Positions 47,190 to 59,900 of a stretch of 64,000 bases of DNA are shown piece by piece. Position 1 is the first letter of the stretch. Each line of letters opens with the position of its first letter. The notes beneath the pieces are model-generated. The model made no database searches, was not told the DNA's origin, and was given only the letters and a program-made list of their open reading frames with translations. The position numbers and the translations under genes are program-made. Origin of the DNA: Populus alba (taxonomy: Eukaryota > Streptophyta > Magnoliopsida > Malpighiales > Salicaceae); contig NC_133290.1 of NCBI RefSeq assembly GCF_005239225.2, forward strand, positions 11,912,204 to 11,976,203, given 5' to 3'.

Positions 47190-49405
47190 TAAAATGAACA
47201 ATAATTTTTACAACTATCTAGTCTATAGAATATACATGGAAAGTAAATAATAGATTCCTAGAATCAAGGTGCAATTACATTAGCTAATTTGTCGTGATAT
47301 GCAATTACACACTTGCTGAATTAATGGTCTGCAATTACACACTTGCTGAATTGTTGTGATCTGCAGTGTTCATTTCTATAATAGGCCCCTTCAAGATCAA
47401 CAGGACGAATGCACATTGAGCTTGTCACGAAGGAAGGCAAATCTTGCAAAAACGATTGGTTTAGTGATACCATCAGCAAGCTGGTCTTTACTTGATATGA
47501 AGTGAACTTCCAGAGTTTTATATTGAACTTTTTCCCTGAAAAATGGTAGTCTATCTCCATGTGTTTAATACGTGCATGAAATACTAGATTGGTCGTAAGA
47601 TATGTGGCACCAATGTTGTCGCACCATAAAAGTGGATGTTAAGGTAAGACAGTTTTGATTTCACGCATCAGAGATTGCACCCAAAGTGACTCGGTTGTGG
47701 CATGGGCAACTGCGTGGTACTCGACTTCAGTGCTTGAACGTGCCATAGTTGGTTGTTTCTTTTAGCTATATGAGACTAAGTTGTCACCAAAATAAATGGA
47801 GTAACCTAAGGTGGACTTGTGATCATCTGAGCAACCCGCCCAATAAGCATCAAAGTAAATAGAAAGTTGTGTCGACTTGCTTGGATGAATAAGTAGTCCA
47901 AAATGTATTGAGAACTTGAGATATTGAAGGATTCTTTTTACTGTTGTCCAATGGTCTTTTGTGGGTTTGTGCATGAATTGGTAGAATTTGTTTACTACAA
48001 AAGAGATATTTGGTCTAGTTAGTGACAGATGTTGTAAATCCCCCACTACATTGCGGTAATTGGAAGGGTTTAAGTAATTGGCTCCCAATAACAGATATAA
48101 TTTCTTATACGGGGACATTGGAGATGAAACAAGTTTGACATCCAACAATTTTTTTTTTTTTTTTTGCTGGAGAAGATTGAAGATGTATTGGCTTTGTGAA
48201 AGGAGAAGGCTTGTTAGTTGATATGCTTCTATGCCTAGAAAATATTTGAGGTGCCTGAGGTCCTTGACAGCAAATTCTTGACTTGAATTACTGATTAGTT
48301 GTGAGATGGCTAGTAGACTCGATCTAGTGATCAGAATATCATCGACATATACAAGGATGAATAATGAAGTTGAACCCTGTCTACAAATAAAAAGAGAAGT
48401 ATCAAAGCAGGAGTTCACATAGCTGAGCGATAGGAGATGCTCTTATAGTCAATGATATCAAGCTCTTGAAGCCTGTATCAGACCGTATAGGGCCTTGTAT
48501 AGTCAACAAATATGATGTGGGAAACTAGGATGCACATAGTCAAATGGCTATTGCATGTAAATCTCTTCAATTAAGTGGTCATGAAGGAATGCGTTTTGGA
48601 TATCAATTTGATGAATTGGCCACTAGTTTAAGACAACATAGTTGAGCATGATGCAAATGGTGGTGGGCTTTATCACCGAGCTGAACATGTCATCGAAGTC
48701 AACTCTTTGCCGTTGGTGATATCCTTTGGCAATAAACCCTGCCTTTCTTCGTTCAAGAGAACCATTAGAACGGCATTTGGATTTGAAAATCCACATAAAG
48801 CCGACAACATTAAGACCAGGTGTGACAGGAACTAAAGACTACGTTCCATTTTTCATGAGTGCAGTGAATTCTTCATCCATTGTTGCACGCCATTCTCGGT
48901 ATTTGAAAGCTTCTGAATAGCATGTTGGTGTGAGGGGTTGTGAGACATGCTATTTCTTAAAAGAGAAAGTGGCAGAGTTGCATGTGCAGTGGATGAAGGC
49001 TGAGGTGGGTTTGCGTTGGAGTGAGCAAAGGGGAAAGTCCCTTCGTCGAAGATCACATGTCTTGAAACAAATACTTCGCCTGTAGATGTATATCAAGACA
49101 CTTGAATCCTCGGTGAGAGTTGCTATAGCTAATAAAGACGCAACATTTAGATCATAAGTCAAGTTTGTTGTGATTAAAAAAGCGATGAAAGTACTGGAAT
49201 GCTCTCTTGTCTTATACAGTGAGAGATGTTATGTATTTATATTAGTAATTGATGTTTACAACTGTCTAGTTTATAAAACATACATGGAAAGTAAATAATA
49301 AACCCTTAAAATTAAAATGCAATAGCATTAGATTATTTGTTGTGATTTGTAATTACACTCTTGCTAAATTGTTGTGATTTGCATTTTCATTTCCATAATA
49401 ATAGT
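47190..49405 (-). mobile_element. Copia remnant B: pol 3' part between LTR fragments
   Basis: Related repeats lie at 47200-47385 and 49250-49405 (tacaact-tctagt-tata-aa-atacatggaaagtaaataat). Between them, on the minus strand: the integrase C-terminal end (CCVFISYSNSHRGFKCLDIH), the integrase-RT linker and RT/RNase H. Gag, protease and the integrase core are gone. Confidence 0.8.
47380..49170 (-). pseudogene. copia integrase end, reverse transcriptase and RNase H
   Basis: RT start: GFMWIFKSKCRSNGSLERRK and PIHQIDIQNAFLHDHLIEEI (about 48850-48540). RT core: FILVYVDDILITRSS carries the YVDD active site, then FAVKDLRHLKYFLGIEAYQL (open from 48418 to 47762). Then RNase H: LSIYFDAYWAGCSDDHKSTLG, an in-frame stop, QPTMARSSTEVEYHAVAHAT and [14 protein letters not shown] poly-T run on the + strand (48150-48166) adds a lysine stretch. 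Frameshifts and stops make it dead. Confidence 0.85.
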
Positions 49406-49825
49406 AAATTCCTACCCAAGAAGAGTTTTTGTACATGAACTCAAGAAAGTAAATATTTTTTTTAATAAATAGTAGTTTAATCGAATATTAAATTCTCTCT
49501 TTTCTCAATTAAAAATGCGAATAACTTCACACATTACACCTCTAGGCTCTATCCATGTAACAAAAGTTTTAAACCGTGGAATAAAAATTTAATTTTGATT
49601 GAAAGGAATCATAAATTGACGTGACTGGTGATATAACACTGATATCACAAGGCCTTGATAAGTTGAACGATTTCACGTGTTCTTAGAATAAAATTTGCCC
49701 CTTAACTTCAAGAAATACCTCCTTCTACACCATTCGAGGACAAAGCAAATAGTCACCTAGTATTGCATGCACTCATGGTCGTCCAGTGTGCCGCCCTACT
49801 TAGATTTTGTATTCTCTGGTACTAT

Positions 49826-49990
49826 AGTATTACTGTGGTTGTTTAATATATTAAAATAATTGTTTTATTTTTTAAATTTTATTTTTGATATTAACATATT
49901 AAAATATCTAAAAGTATAAAAACAATTAATGTAAAACAAAAAAATAAAATTTAAAAATATTTTTTAAATATAAAAAACAAAAGAAAATAT
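49826..49990. mobile_element. MITE-like A/T-rich element
   Basis: 'gtggttgtttaatatattaaaataattg ... gatattaacatattaaaatatctaaaag' resembles a very common Populus hAT-type MITE (recollection). Terminal repeats could not be fixed. Confidence 0.4.
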
Positions 49991-50282
49991 TGTACTAGCA
50001 ACCTGTTCATGGTGCTGGTTCCTACTCGTAGAATCAATGAAAGAGGTGCACGTTACTGACAGGAGCTAGCACCATCCATCCATTATATGTACATGAGAGC
50101 CTGTGATGTTTTTTTGTGTGTTTTATTCTCGAATCCGCCGACCTTTGTATTCTCACCATGTGGTTTTGCATTGGACCCACATTAAATAAAAAAATCCATA
50201 GAATCCACAATGTTATGCCACGTTTGTTATCAATTTATAATGTGTAGGACAGTGGAAAAAGAGAAAGAGAAGCCTAACTAAG

Positions 50283-50341
50283 CACACGTGTGGTGTAGCA
50301 TTGAACGCAAACAATGCTACATGGTCATTATTCCACGTGTG
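50283..50341. other. Hairpin flanked by two CACGTG boxes
   Basis: GTAGCATTG (50295-50303) and CAATGCTAC (50312-50320) form a perfect 9-bp stem with an 8-base loop. CACGTG occurs at 50285-50290 and at 50333-50338. Confidence 0.5.
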
Positions 50342-50342
50342 A

Positions 50343-50540
50343 TTGTCTTTTTTTTTTCTTTTAGAAAAACACACTTAAAAAATTTTGAATTTTTTTATTT
50401 TGAATTGATTTTTCAAATTGTCTTGACATATTAATTTTAAAAATAAAAAATATTTATTATTTTTAAATATTTTAAAATAAAAAATATTTAAAAAAATAAC
50501 CACCACTAAAGCTATTACTGTGAGCATGTAGTACATGCTA
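50343..50540. mobile_element. MITE-like A/T-rich element, reverse orientation
   Basis: 'gaattgatttttcaaattgtcttgacatattaattttaaaaataaa' reads as the opposite orientation of the family at 49826, ending near a T run. Confidence 0.35.
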
Positions 50541-51229
50541 AAATTCGTTTTTTTTTTTTTTTTTTATGAAGTTGGGTATCCGTGGAAGTCATTTGTTGGT
50601 TAGACGGCAAAGATTTCATCCGCATGTGGTAACAATGAGAAGAAAATAAAGGGAAAGGGCATGATGCTTTTGAGTTTTGTGTCAGTGTATTATTGTAACA
50701 TGGTGGAAAGTTTTGGTAAAAGTAAATATTCTGGTGTCAATAATTACTCGTTACCATTGTTTTTTATGTTATGGAGTTTACCTTTCTCAACCTTTTCTTG
50801 TCGGGCTTTAGTTGTTTCCACACTTGGTAGATAAAGTCAGCATTTTGTGAGGTAATGAAAAGAAGTTAAGATTTTTGAGTTTGGTTAATTCAATAAGTAT
50901 AGTTATGCTTTTATTACCTTGAAACAACAATATATATAAAAAAAATTTGAGATTAATTATTTGCCATAAATATTAGATGAAAAGCTACATATTCATGCAA
51001 TTTTAGTTTGTTAACTATTTTTTATAATAAACAAGATATTATTAATTAAATCAGTTTATCATTAAGACTATGGTAAACTAAAATTCCAAACATTAAAAGA
51101 TATACAAAAAAGAAGCATTGACAAGCTCGTAAATCAAGAATACTTCACTTATTAGTCTATGATAAAATATCGTCAAGACCTATAATTAAATCATTTCCCG
51201 TGTATATAAAGTTATTGTTTTAAGTCGTT
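50541..51229. other. Intergenic, nothing recognised
   Basis: No ORF or motif of note. Confidence 0.5.
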
Positions 51230-53300
51230 AACCAAAATGTAAGACAATGAAGAATGAGCTAAAACTATGCATTCCAATCTGGCATCTTATCCTGAAAGAA
51301 CAACTTGTTCCTTACAGTTTAAATACCTCTATAAAATGTCATTCAATATTAGGGCACTTCATTGGAAGTTGTCTTTTGCGATGTCCCATCATAGTTGATG
51401 ATTTAATCCAAAGATGCCAAACCAGTTCTGAAATTATTGTCATAGTCTTCACGTGTGGTAGCAATATAGGAAAAGATGATTATCATATTTTGTTTCATGT
51501 TCACAAAAGAGACATATTGCTTAGCTGGGATGTATTAAATGATGGTGTGCTATGAAGGCTCTAGTACACACTTTGCCATACAGTAGCAATTATATGAACA
51601 TTTTGATCTTCGGTAGGGAAAATCCTTTCAACAAGAAGGAAGAGTAATAGTAGTTTCTTGGATAAGAGATGTTATCAATTAATTCTTAACAGTATAAGCA
51701 CTAGTTTCTTCTCCTCCCTACATTCTTGTTTCAGCTTTATTTTTATGTAAAGTTATACTTGCTAGCATTTGAGTCATACTCTGTAATTGTTCCTCTTCTG
51801 ATGGTCGTATGCTACTTTTCTAGTGTGACATCTACTACCACTAAGCTGAAATGTACTCCCCTATATTTAGCAAGCATGATAAAGGTGTTATGGACAAGGA
51901 AAATAGGTGTGGATGTGTCTATCATTGTCAACTCGATGCCAATAATTATTCTTCAAAGCATCTCCAACCATAAAGTTTGTGTCAATGAGAGAATTTATGG
52001 ATTGCTATATTTCTGAAAAAGGTTGATGAAGTATTGGTAAGCCATTGGTGAAGAAAACCTGATACTTTTTATTGATCAGCTCTTGTCAGCTTTTTGAATT
52101 ATTATCATGTAGCCTCCATAGCCATTTAAATAGCAATGCCTTATTCTTGCCTTCTAGTGAATTAATGCCTAAACCTCTTCTATTCTTTCCCTTAACCACC
52201 AGTTGTCATGCAACTTTATAATTTTTTTGATTTTTTAAATACCCACACCATAAGAATATCCTTTTAATTGAAGTAATAACCCTAGCAACTCCCTTTGACA
52301 TAAGAAAAAAGACATGTAATATAAAGGGAGGGAGGACAAAATAATTTTAATAAGACACACTTTTCCTATCATGCTAAATAAATGTCCTTTCCATAGGCCT
52401 AATCTTGTATGAATTCTATTTATTATAAGTTTTCAAGTGGAGAGTCATTTTGGACTTGCTCCCAAGGGAAGTCTTAAGTATAAGATTGAGAGCGAGTTTC
52501 ATTTGTAATATATTGCATTTGCCATTCCATCTGTATATTCATTATCTAGGTTGATTCCAACCAGTGAACTTTTATTAAAGTTGACCTTCAGACCTGAAGC
52601 CAACCTAAACAACCTCAAAATCCTTTTAGCAGTTGATATTGAATGGAAGTCATTACGACTAAACACTAAGATATCATCTACATATTGTAAATGACTAAAA
52701 TGCATGTCATTTCTGTAATTAATTCCTTTACACAAGCTAAAATTTGAACCTCCCTTGAATAGAATTGATAATACTTCTACAATTATATCAAAAAGAAAAG
52801 GTGATAATGGTTCACCTTGACATAGACCAAGATGAACTCCAAACTTCATGCTTGGTGAACCATTAATAAGAATTGATAACTTGGATCCCTTAATGCATTC
52901 ATGGATTAAAGAAATCCAACTCTTCATAAAGCCCATGTATGACATCACTTCCTTTAGATACTCCCAAACAATTCAATCAAAAGCCTAATAGAAGTCCACT
53001 TTATAACAAAACCATGTTGCACACTTTTCCTTACATTATGTACAACTTTATTTGCCATCATGAAGACATCTAAGATCTACCTACTAGAGATGAAAGTTGT
53101 CTAGTTAGCACTAATAATGCTAGGCATAACTTGTCGTAATCTATTAGATAACAATTTTCCAACAATTTTGTACAAGCTATGCATTAAACTTATCGGCCTA
53201 TACTCTGAAAATTTAGTAGGCAGTTTTGTCTTTAGGACCAAAGCTACATGAAAGATATTAACCCCCTTTAATCAACTTAAGTATCCTCATTTAGGTTAGG
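51230..53300 (-). mobile_element. 5'-truncated L1-like LINE remnant
   Basis: Minus strand: RT N-terminal residues near 53260-52980 (for example SRQILDVFMMANKVVHNVRK-like), the open RT core (52948-52499), then decayed thumb and C-terminal zinc-RVT-like residues to about 51230. No endonuclease ORF and no clear poly-A tail. Confidence 0.75.
52499..52948 (-). pseudogene. LINE reverse transcriptase core
   Basis: SWISLIHECIKGSKLSILIN, then GLCQGEPLSPFLFDIIVEVL (the RQGxPLSP block, here with CQGEPLSP), LQYVDDILVF (active site, YVDD in place of the usual plant-LINE YADD) and LRLFRLASGLKVNFNKSSL. The open part is 149 codons and ends within the domain. Confidence 0.88.
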
Positions 53301-54979
53301 GTGATTATACTATTTAATCTACACCACAACTACACTTGAAAAACTTAAGCATCCACCTTCTACCTACATTGATTATACCGTTTAATATTTGATACCAAAT
53401 TCCATTAATTTGTGATGATAAATCTGCAAAATAATTTTGTTAGCTTTCATAGTCCATTATATGCTTGTATAAGTCCTTGAGGTGTTTAAATTAAAATACA
53501 CGTATGATGATCATCCTTACCAGGTGATACTAAAATTCCTAACTAATAATTTGTGTCCGATTAGTCTCATATGAAAAGGTATTGTTAAGTTTTCAAATGG
53601 TTGATGAAAAATTAGGTCTTTTTTATTTCATTTTAATTAAATGCAACAAAAATGATTAATTGTGTGAACTCAAAATGTTACAACATTAAAGCTTAATTCC
53701 TATTTAAGGTTTTCTAAAAATGGAGACAAAAATAAATTGATAACTAGTAAAAAGTTTTTGTGTCAAAACTAATAAGATCTAGTCCATTTGTTTGCACTAT
53801 ACGACGACCTAAACTAATTTTTTTAAAACATAAAAAAAAAGTACTAAGAACATGGAAAGTTAACCGGATGTGATTTGGTTTATTTAATAGGTTTAAATAA
53901 AATATGGATGACCAAAAAAAGCATGGATCAACTTATTAAAAAAACAAAGAAATTGTTTTTTAAAAAATATTTAGATGATGGCATATTGAATGACTCTGTC
54001 ATGCGCTACTCAATTCATTAACTTAGTTGGATTTATTAATTTCTTTTAAAATAATTTTTAATTAATTATTTGATAAAAATTAGATGCTCATAATTTCGAG
54101 TATCAATCATAAAATAAACATTTAATTTATTTGAGATCGTGATAACCTTAAACAAAGATTAAAAAAAAAAAACCATTTACAAAGTTTATTTCCCAACCAA
54201 TTCAATATTGATGAATAAAATCAAGAAACAAAATAAAATATTTTTTTAAAAAAATATTATCAACATTAAGTAAAAAGGGCCAAATTGCCTCTAAGATGAC
54301 AATTAAGACCCTATAGTCAAGATTTAAAAGTGATTTTTTTTTTTATTTTAAAAATATAGTATACCCAAGTTAAGTATTGTTTTGCATTTATTGGCATTAT
54401 AGTAACTGAACTTTGCAATAAAAACAAAAAAGACAACAATAACCTCAATCAATTAAAAAATAGCTAATCCACAATAATTGAAGGAAGGCGAGTATTAAAG
54501 TAATTGTAAGAGAAAAAATGATAAATTTACTGTTTTAACCTATACTAATTAATTTGGGTGAATCTTTTAAATCTTGGTTAACATTTCAAATTCCTAACAT
54601 GTGAAATTGAAAACACGAGTTCAATTAAAAAAAAATATTGTCAACCAACTTAATATTAAATGATAAAAATAAAAAATAAATATCCCAAATTAAAAAACTA
54701 AACAAAGCAAAAGAAGAAGAAGAAGAAGAAGAATTAGCATCAAATATGAAAGGGTAGAATATGAAAGGATAGAAAAATGAAGGGGTGAAATTGAAAAAGA
54801 AAAAAAAATCAAAAACTATCTTAAATAAAAGGAAAAGAAATCAAAAGAATGCAACATGGATTTCTAGATGGAAAGGGAAAAGAAAGGAAAAAAAGAAAAG
54901 GATGTTGGCAATGCATCAAAGGTATGGCGACTACACGTGTCGTACTAGGATGAAGAGGAGGCAGAGACAAATCGAATAA
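53301..54979. repeat. A-rich dispersed repeat related to 35290-36960
   Basis: Between about 53760 and 54900 the phrases 'tttacaaagtttatttcccaaccaattcaatattgatgaataaaatc' and 'ttgtcaaccaacttaatatt' match the units at 35.9-36.6 kb, in the same orientation. A GAA run is at 54713-54733. 53301-53760 holds nothing I recognise. Confidence 0.55.
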
Positions 54980-57299
54980 CAAGGTGGAATAACATTTTTG
55001 ACCTATAGAGTCAGCTGCATACACTATCCACATACAGTAGCACGACTAATGCATGCAACATACACGTTAACAGCCTTTTGAGTTTTTTTTTTCAAAGATA
55101 CTACTTTATACTCTGGAACCAAATATTATTACAAAAAAAAAATAGAGTAATTATTAAAAGTTTTTATTGAAATTACAAATAAGCCCCTTAAGTAAAGTTT
55201 ATAAAAATTTGAATATAGGGTACTAAAGTAATTATACTGTAAAAAAATTACGGAATGCTAAAAAAAAACCCTATACCTAGACATTCCTTAACAATTTTAA
55301 AATGATAAATGAGCCAAAAAAAAACTGTTTTACCCTGAAAGGACATTTTATTTAGAGTTTTTTAAATGAAAAAACAATCAATTTACTATTAAAATATACA
55401 TTAAACAAATAAATACACAGTGTTTTTCCCGCATTTCTTAGCTTTCTCTCAAATAAATCGGTACACTCTAAGAGTAAGCTAAGCTGGTAAATATTTACTG
55501 AGATGTAGGAAAGAATAATTAGAAAGTGGAGAGCTTTTTTTTGTTTTTTTTTTTTTTTTTTCAAAAACCTTCATCATCGTGGCTTCTCGTTTATCAAGTG
55601 GTATCTCTCAATGGCTTGATATTGTTATTATTTCTTTAGTTAAATATATTTTTATTATGTCTTTAATTAAATATATTTTTATGTATTTTTATCTATATCT
55701 TTTATTTATGTACATTAACTAAACATAACCTTGAGAATTTCTCAAAGGAGGCAACAAAACTCGAAGCTAACAAATTAAGGATGATGATAATGACATTAAT
55801 TGCAAAAAAACAAAAGAGGGGATTAAAAGCTTAGATTTAGGCGAAAAACACGGGATGACTTTTCCATTATGAAAATGTGTCTTTGTACCTTATTATTACT
55901 TAACTTTTCCTATTTTACTAACTCCTAAAACTTAAAAGCCAATAGTTCGTCATTAGCATCTTCAAAAGGCTCCCCTTTTTCTTCTAGTAAAGTATAATTA
56001 TACAGTGTGAAATAATTTATTAAAAAAAGCACAGATACTACCAAAACATTTGGTGATAGAGGAAGATACGTAGCAATGCTTGCGAAATAAAAGGAGAAAG
56101 TGGAGGCCGAAAATTATTTCGTTTGTCTTTTTTGGCACTTTGAAATTACAAATAAGCCCCTCAAGTAAATCTTTTAAAAATTTAAATGCAAGGGTAATAG
56201 AGTAATTATACTATAACAAAAAATATAAAATTCAGCTGTCAAATTACTATTACTATCTGTAGGTGTCTGTATGAGTTTGGAAACGCAGACAGTAAATTTA
56301 CTTGTTTTTATAAAAAAAATAAATTTTTTTATATTAGAGATCGTTTTGATATGATAATTTTAAAAATAATTTTTTAAAAAATAAAAATATTATTTTAATA
56401 TATTTTAACATAAAATATACTTTAAAAAACAATCATAATTATATTCTCAAACTCAATATTTTTCCATGTTTCTTATCTTTATCTTTAATAATTCAATAAA
56501 GAATACTTTACCGAAAGAACTTTTTATTCTCTTGATAATTATGCAGTGTGAAATAATTTATAAAGAAAGCACGGATAGTACCAAGATATTTGGTGATAGA
56601 ACAAGATACGTAGCAATGCATGCGAAATATTCTGAACGTGACGACCATTTAATTTAATATCAGAATCTGTTACTTTTTCTTAATTAGCTTAAAGTAATTA
56701 ATTTATTAACATTATAGAACATGAGAGATTCAAATCTTTGATCAAATAGTCTTCTTTGAGTTCTTCAGTCAATTGAGAATCTTTCTTGTTCTTTTTCTTG
56801 GCATGCAAGTCATCTTGGGTGGTTATTTTTTTTCTGTCTTATTATCTCTTTCTTTCTATCTTTCTTTCTATCTTTCTTTCAATTTCTTTTTCGAGGTTTA
56901 GTAACCTTAAAAAAAAGCTCAAATCTATTGGGAAAGTAATATATTTCTGGATTTATTATATATGACTCTTCCCTAGAATAATATAATGATTTTTTTTTCC
57001 ATCTAAAAAACTTAAAATATATTTTTAAAGGCATTAAAATTTTTTCATGTGACTCATTTATTATTAACAAATAAAGTGAGAAAAAATAAGTATTTTTTTC
57101 AAAACTTTATTGTCTAGTAAAATGACCCAAATATCCTTGGAAGAAAAAAGATTAAACATGGCGTCAAGGGGTATTTTTGTATTTTTATAATGGTTTTTTT
57201 GGTTATTATGATTGCTGAAGGGATCTTTTGTATTTGTATAAATGTAAAAAATAATAAACAATTAAATGCACAGTGAAACTATGAAAATACCCTTAAAAT
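54980..57299. other. AT-rich intergenic, no gene recognised
   Basis: Contains a MITE-like A/T stretch at about 56310-56460 (gatcgttttgatatgat...tattttaatatattttaac), a repeated phrase at about 56030-56090 and again at 56560-56625 (ggtgatagaggaagatacgtagcaatgc), and a TTTC/TATC microsatellite at 56845-56881. Confidence 0.5.
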
Positions 57300-58130
57300 A
57301 AATTTAAAAAATTTAGTCTCAAGTCAAGGGGTGTTTTGGCTTTTCACAATGGTTTTTTTGTAATTACAAAGTCAACTTAGAAGCAATTTTGTATTTGACT
57401 AATAAAAAAAAAAGTGAGGGCACGTGGGAGGTGACTGTGCCCTTCAAGTGGTACGTGAGGCATTTCCTAGCATCCAAAAATACCATTCTATCGTGTTGTT
57501 TAAAGAGTCGTCGTGTTCTCTTTCTGTAGATGCGATATGGGTCTCTATTACTGGTTCGATTTGATGTCTATAGCCCTTTATTTATTTTTCCGTTCTTATT
57601 TTCTTCTCCCCTAAAAATTATAGCTTAACCCTTTTAATTATTGAAATTTCAATTTCAATTCTTTTTCTTTTAATTTCTAATTTTTTATTTTTGCTCTTTT
57701 GTAGAAATTTTATTTGTTTTAAATATCATCATTCAATCTTAGTTTATCAAATATTATATTTTCTAATGTGGTCCTTATTCTTTAGATTTCTAATTTTTAT
57801 CCTTGGTTTTCTTGTAAAAAATTTAGTAGTTTTTCTATTTCATCCTTTAATTCAAATTGATGGTGTTGTTATGTTTTTCAATTTGGTTTTCATAATTTTA
57901 ATATATTGAGATTTGGATTTCATAGTTTTTTTAAATTAGGTGTTTCGGGTTTAATAACTTGGGTCATGAGATTTGTTTTTTTTTAAAAAAAAGTTTTGTA
58001 ATCCTTCATGTTTTTTATTAGGTTATTCAAATCTTATTATCTAGGCTACTGGTTTGATGAGATGTCTTGGATTGACTTTGTTTTGATTATTAGGATTACA
58101 AGTTTGTCATAACGAGTTTTTTTTGTCATG
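57300..58130. repeat. T-rich dispersed repeat related to 9480-12240
   Basis: Starts with a 'ggcacgtgggaggtgactgtgcc' block (57419-57441), comparable to the 'ggcacgtgtgg' block at 9624, then T-rich 'tttcatccttt/aattttt' phrases. Same orientation as the copy at 9.5 kb. Confidence 0.4.
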
Positions 58131-59294
58131 TTTTACCTTATTTTGGAACCTAAACATCATTTTTTGAAGAAAAAAATTATAATCCCACATCAAAGCACGT
58201 GCACCAAGGCTACTCTAGAGGATTTTTATATGAATTGTCTACCTTATGGTATCAAAATTGACATCTTTTTTTTTAAAAAAAAATATTAAATAAACAAAAT
58301 AATAAAACATATATAGACATCGATATAAAACATTATATCTTTGAAAATTAGTGTGTTCACATGTTAAATCCATACACATAACTATTCACATATGTTTGGT
58401 GATTGTAGCCAACCAAATTACCATAACAACAATAGAAGCAGTCATAACTTCGCGGTAATGCATTCGATAACTTCATTTAATGAAGAAAGCATACCTAATA
58501 ACATTCTAATTTATTTATTAAAAAAAAAATAATTCTTTTACATAGGCTATTGTCCATTTTAAATTATGTACAAACGTTATATAAGATCTCGATGCAAATT
58601 CCTCGGATTAAAATTGAATCACCCATCTTTCTTAAAGCAAGAAATGTATAAAAAGAAGAACAGAATCCATGCCAATGATGACATTCGTGAAATCGGTGAA
58701 ATGATTTTAAAACGATAATTAATTAAAACCGAAGGATGAATGTTTTAGCATGAGAAAGAACTTTATGTAACTAAAAGAACAAGCATGTAAAATTGTAATC
58801 TTATAGCTGTTTATGTATTCGTTTAATTAATGTATATATCTACAGATACCGATACTTTCTTTTTAGGAGTGGATGGAATCATGGAAATTAACTTGAATAT
58901 AAACGATCTAGCTAGGGAGTAAAATAAACAGACAACGCAGCTTTAATAAACTATCCAGCAAAAGATGCATGGGCTTGGTTCTGCATGCTCAAATTAAAAA
59001 CTCTAAAAATGGAAGAACATAAAGGAACAGATCGCAGCTGGTTTTGCAGAATACCATATAACTAGGAAGGTTAGAGGTGTTAGTTTTCTTCGTGATTACT
59101 AGGGGCGTTTCAAGGACCGGGAAGGGTCAGGTCAAGGCTGCTCAAGACCTTACCTTACCTTTCCTTTCTCATGGTGTGGTATGGTTTGGTGTTTTCATGA
59201 GAGGGAGGGATCGGAGGTGGGCTCTAAATTGTTTATGCATCCAAAGCCGAAGGTGCAGGTGGATGACGAGTTGGTGGGGCTGGCATCTATATTT
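58131..59294. other. Intergenic region upstream of TPP
   Basis: No gene recognised. GC content rises from about 59040 toward the promoter. An ORF at 59077-59361 overlaps the promoter and has no motif. Confidence 0.5.
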
Positions 59295-59303
59295 ACACGT
59301 GGC
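59295..59303 (+). promoter_or_regulatory. ABRE / G-box in the TPP promoter
   Basis: ACACGTGGC contains the G-box CACGTG and the ABRE core ACGTGGC, about 220 bp before the TATA box. bZIP (ABF/AREB) and bHLH factors bind such sites (established), so ABA or light control is plausible but unproved. Confidence 0.55.
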
Positions 59304-59513
59304 GGGAATCCACCATAGTCAAGTCAACCAAAGAATGTCTTCCACGTACACAAACTGCTAGCTGGCAAGGAAGTTATGGAAGACGGCTAGGGGCCAAAGC
59401 CGCATGTGGGTCCACTTCAGGATTTCGGGTGCTGGGCCAGTTCTGTGGGTCCGCAGTTTAGAGTTTACTAGGAGAGGGTGCATGAGGCCCTCTCGTCCGT
59501 CTTGGTTTGCAAC

Positions 59514-59520
59514 TATAAAT
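59514..59520 (+). promoter_or_regulatory. TPP TATA box
   Basis: TATAAAT, followed about 25-35 bp later by a probable start near 59545-59555 and a CT-rich leader (ctctctttctctgtctctct). A 5'-UTR intron is likely: donor AAG|gtagcg at 59773, acceptor tttttctag ending at 59893, just before the ATG. Confidence 0.65.
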
Positions 59521-59900
59521 CGACCATTCCGGCTGTGCCTCTCTTGCAAGCATACATTACCTCTCGCTCTCTCTTAAAAAATCATTGTGAGCGGTTTGTT
59601 GGCTTCTCTTCTTCACATTCTCTCTTTCTCTGTCTCTCTTTTTCTTCCTCTCTATATTTCTTCTTGAAGCTTAAAGAGTGATAAAACAGAGCACCCTGTT
59701 TCGATTCCTCTGGTTCTTCTTCACTACTCCAGCTTGTTCTAGCTTCTAATATTAGTGTCTTCTACTCTTAAGGTAGCGTAGTTTTCTCAAATGGGTTTTT
59801 CTTGATTCTTGATTATATAGTCTTGATTGGGTTCCAAATCTTGTATGTACTTATTTGAAAGAAAATGTGATTTTGGTTTTTTGTTTTTTCTAGTGGAAAG

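Noticed and set aside
59077..59361. 94-aa ORF upstream of TPP
   Set aside because: Overlaps the promoter, lies before the TATA box and has no recognisable domain.
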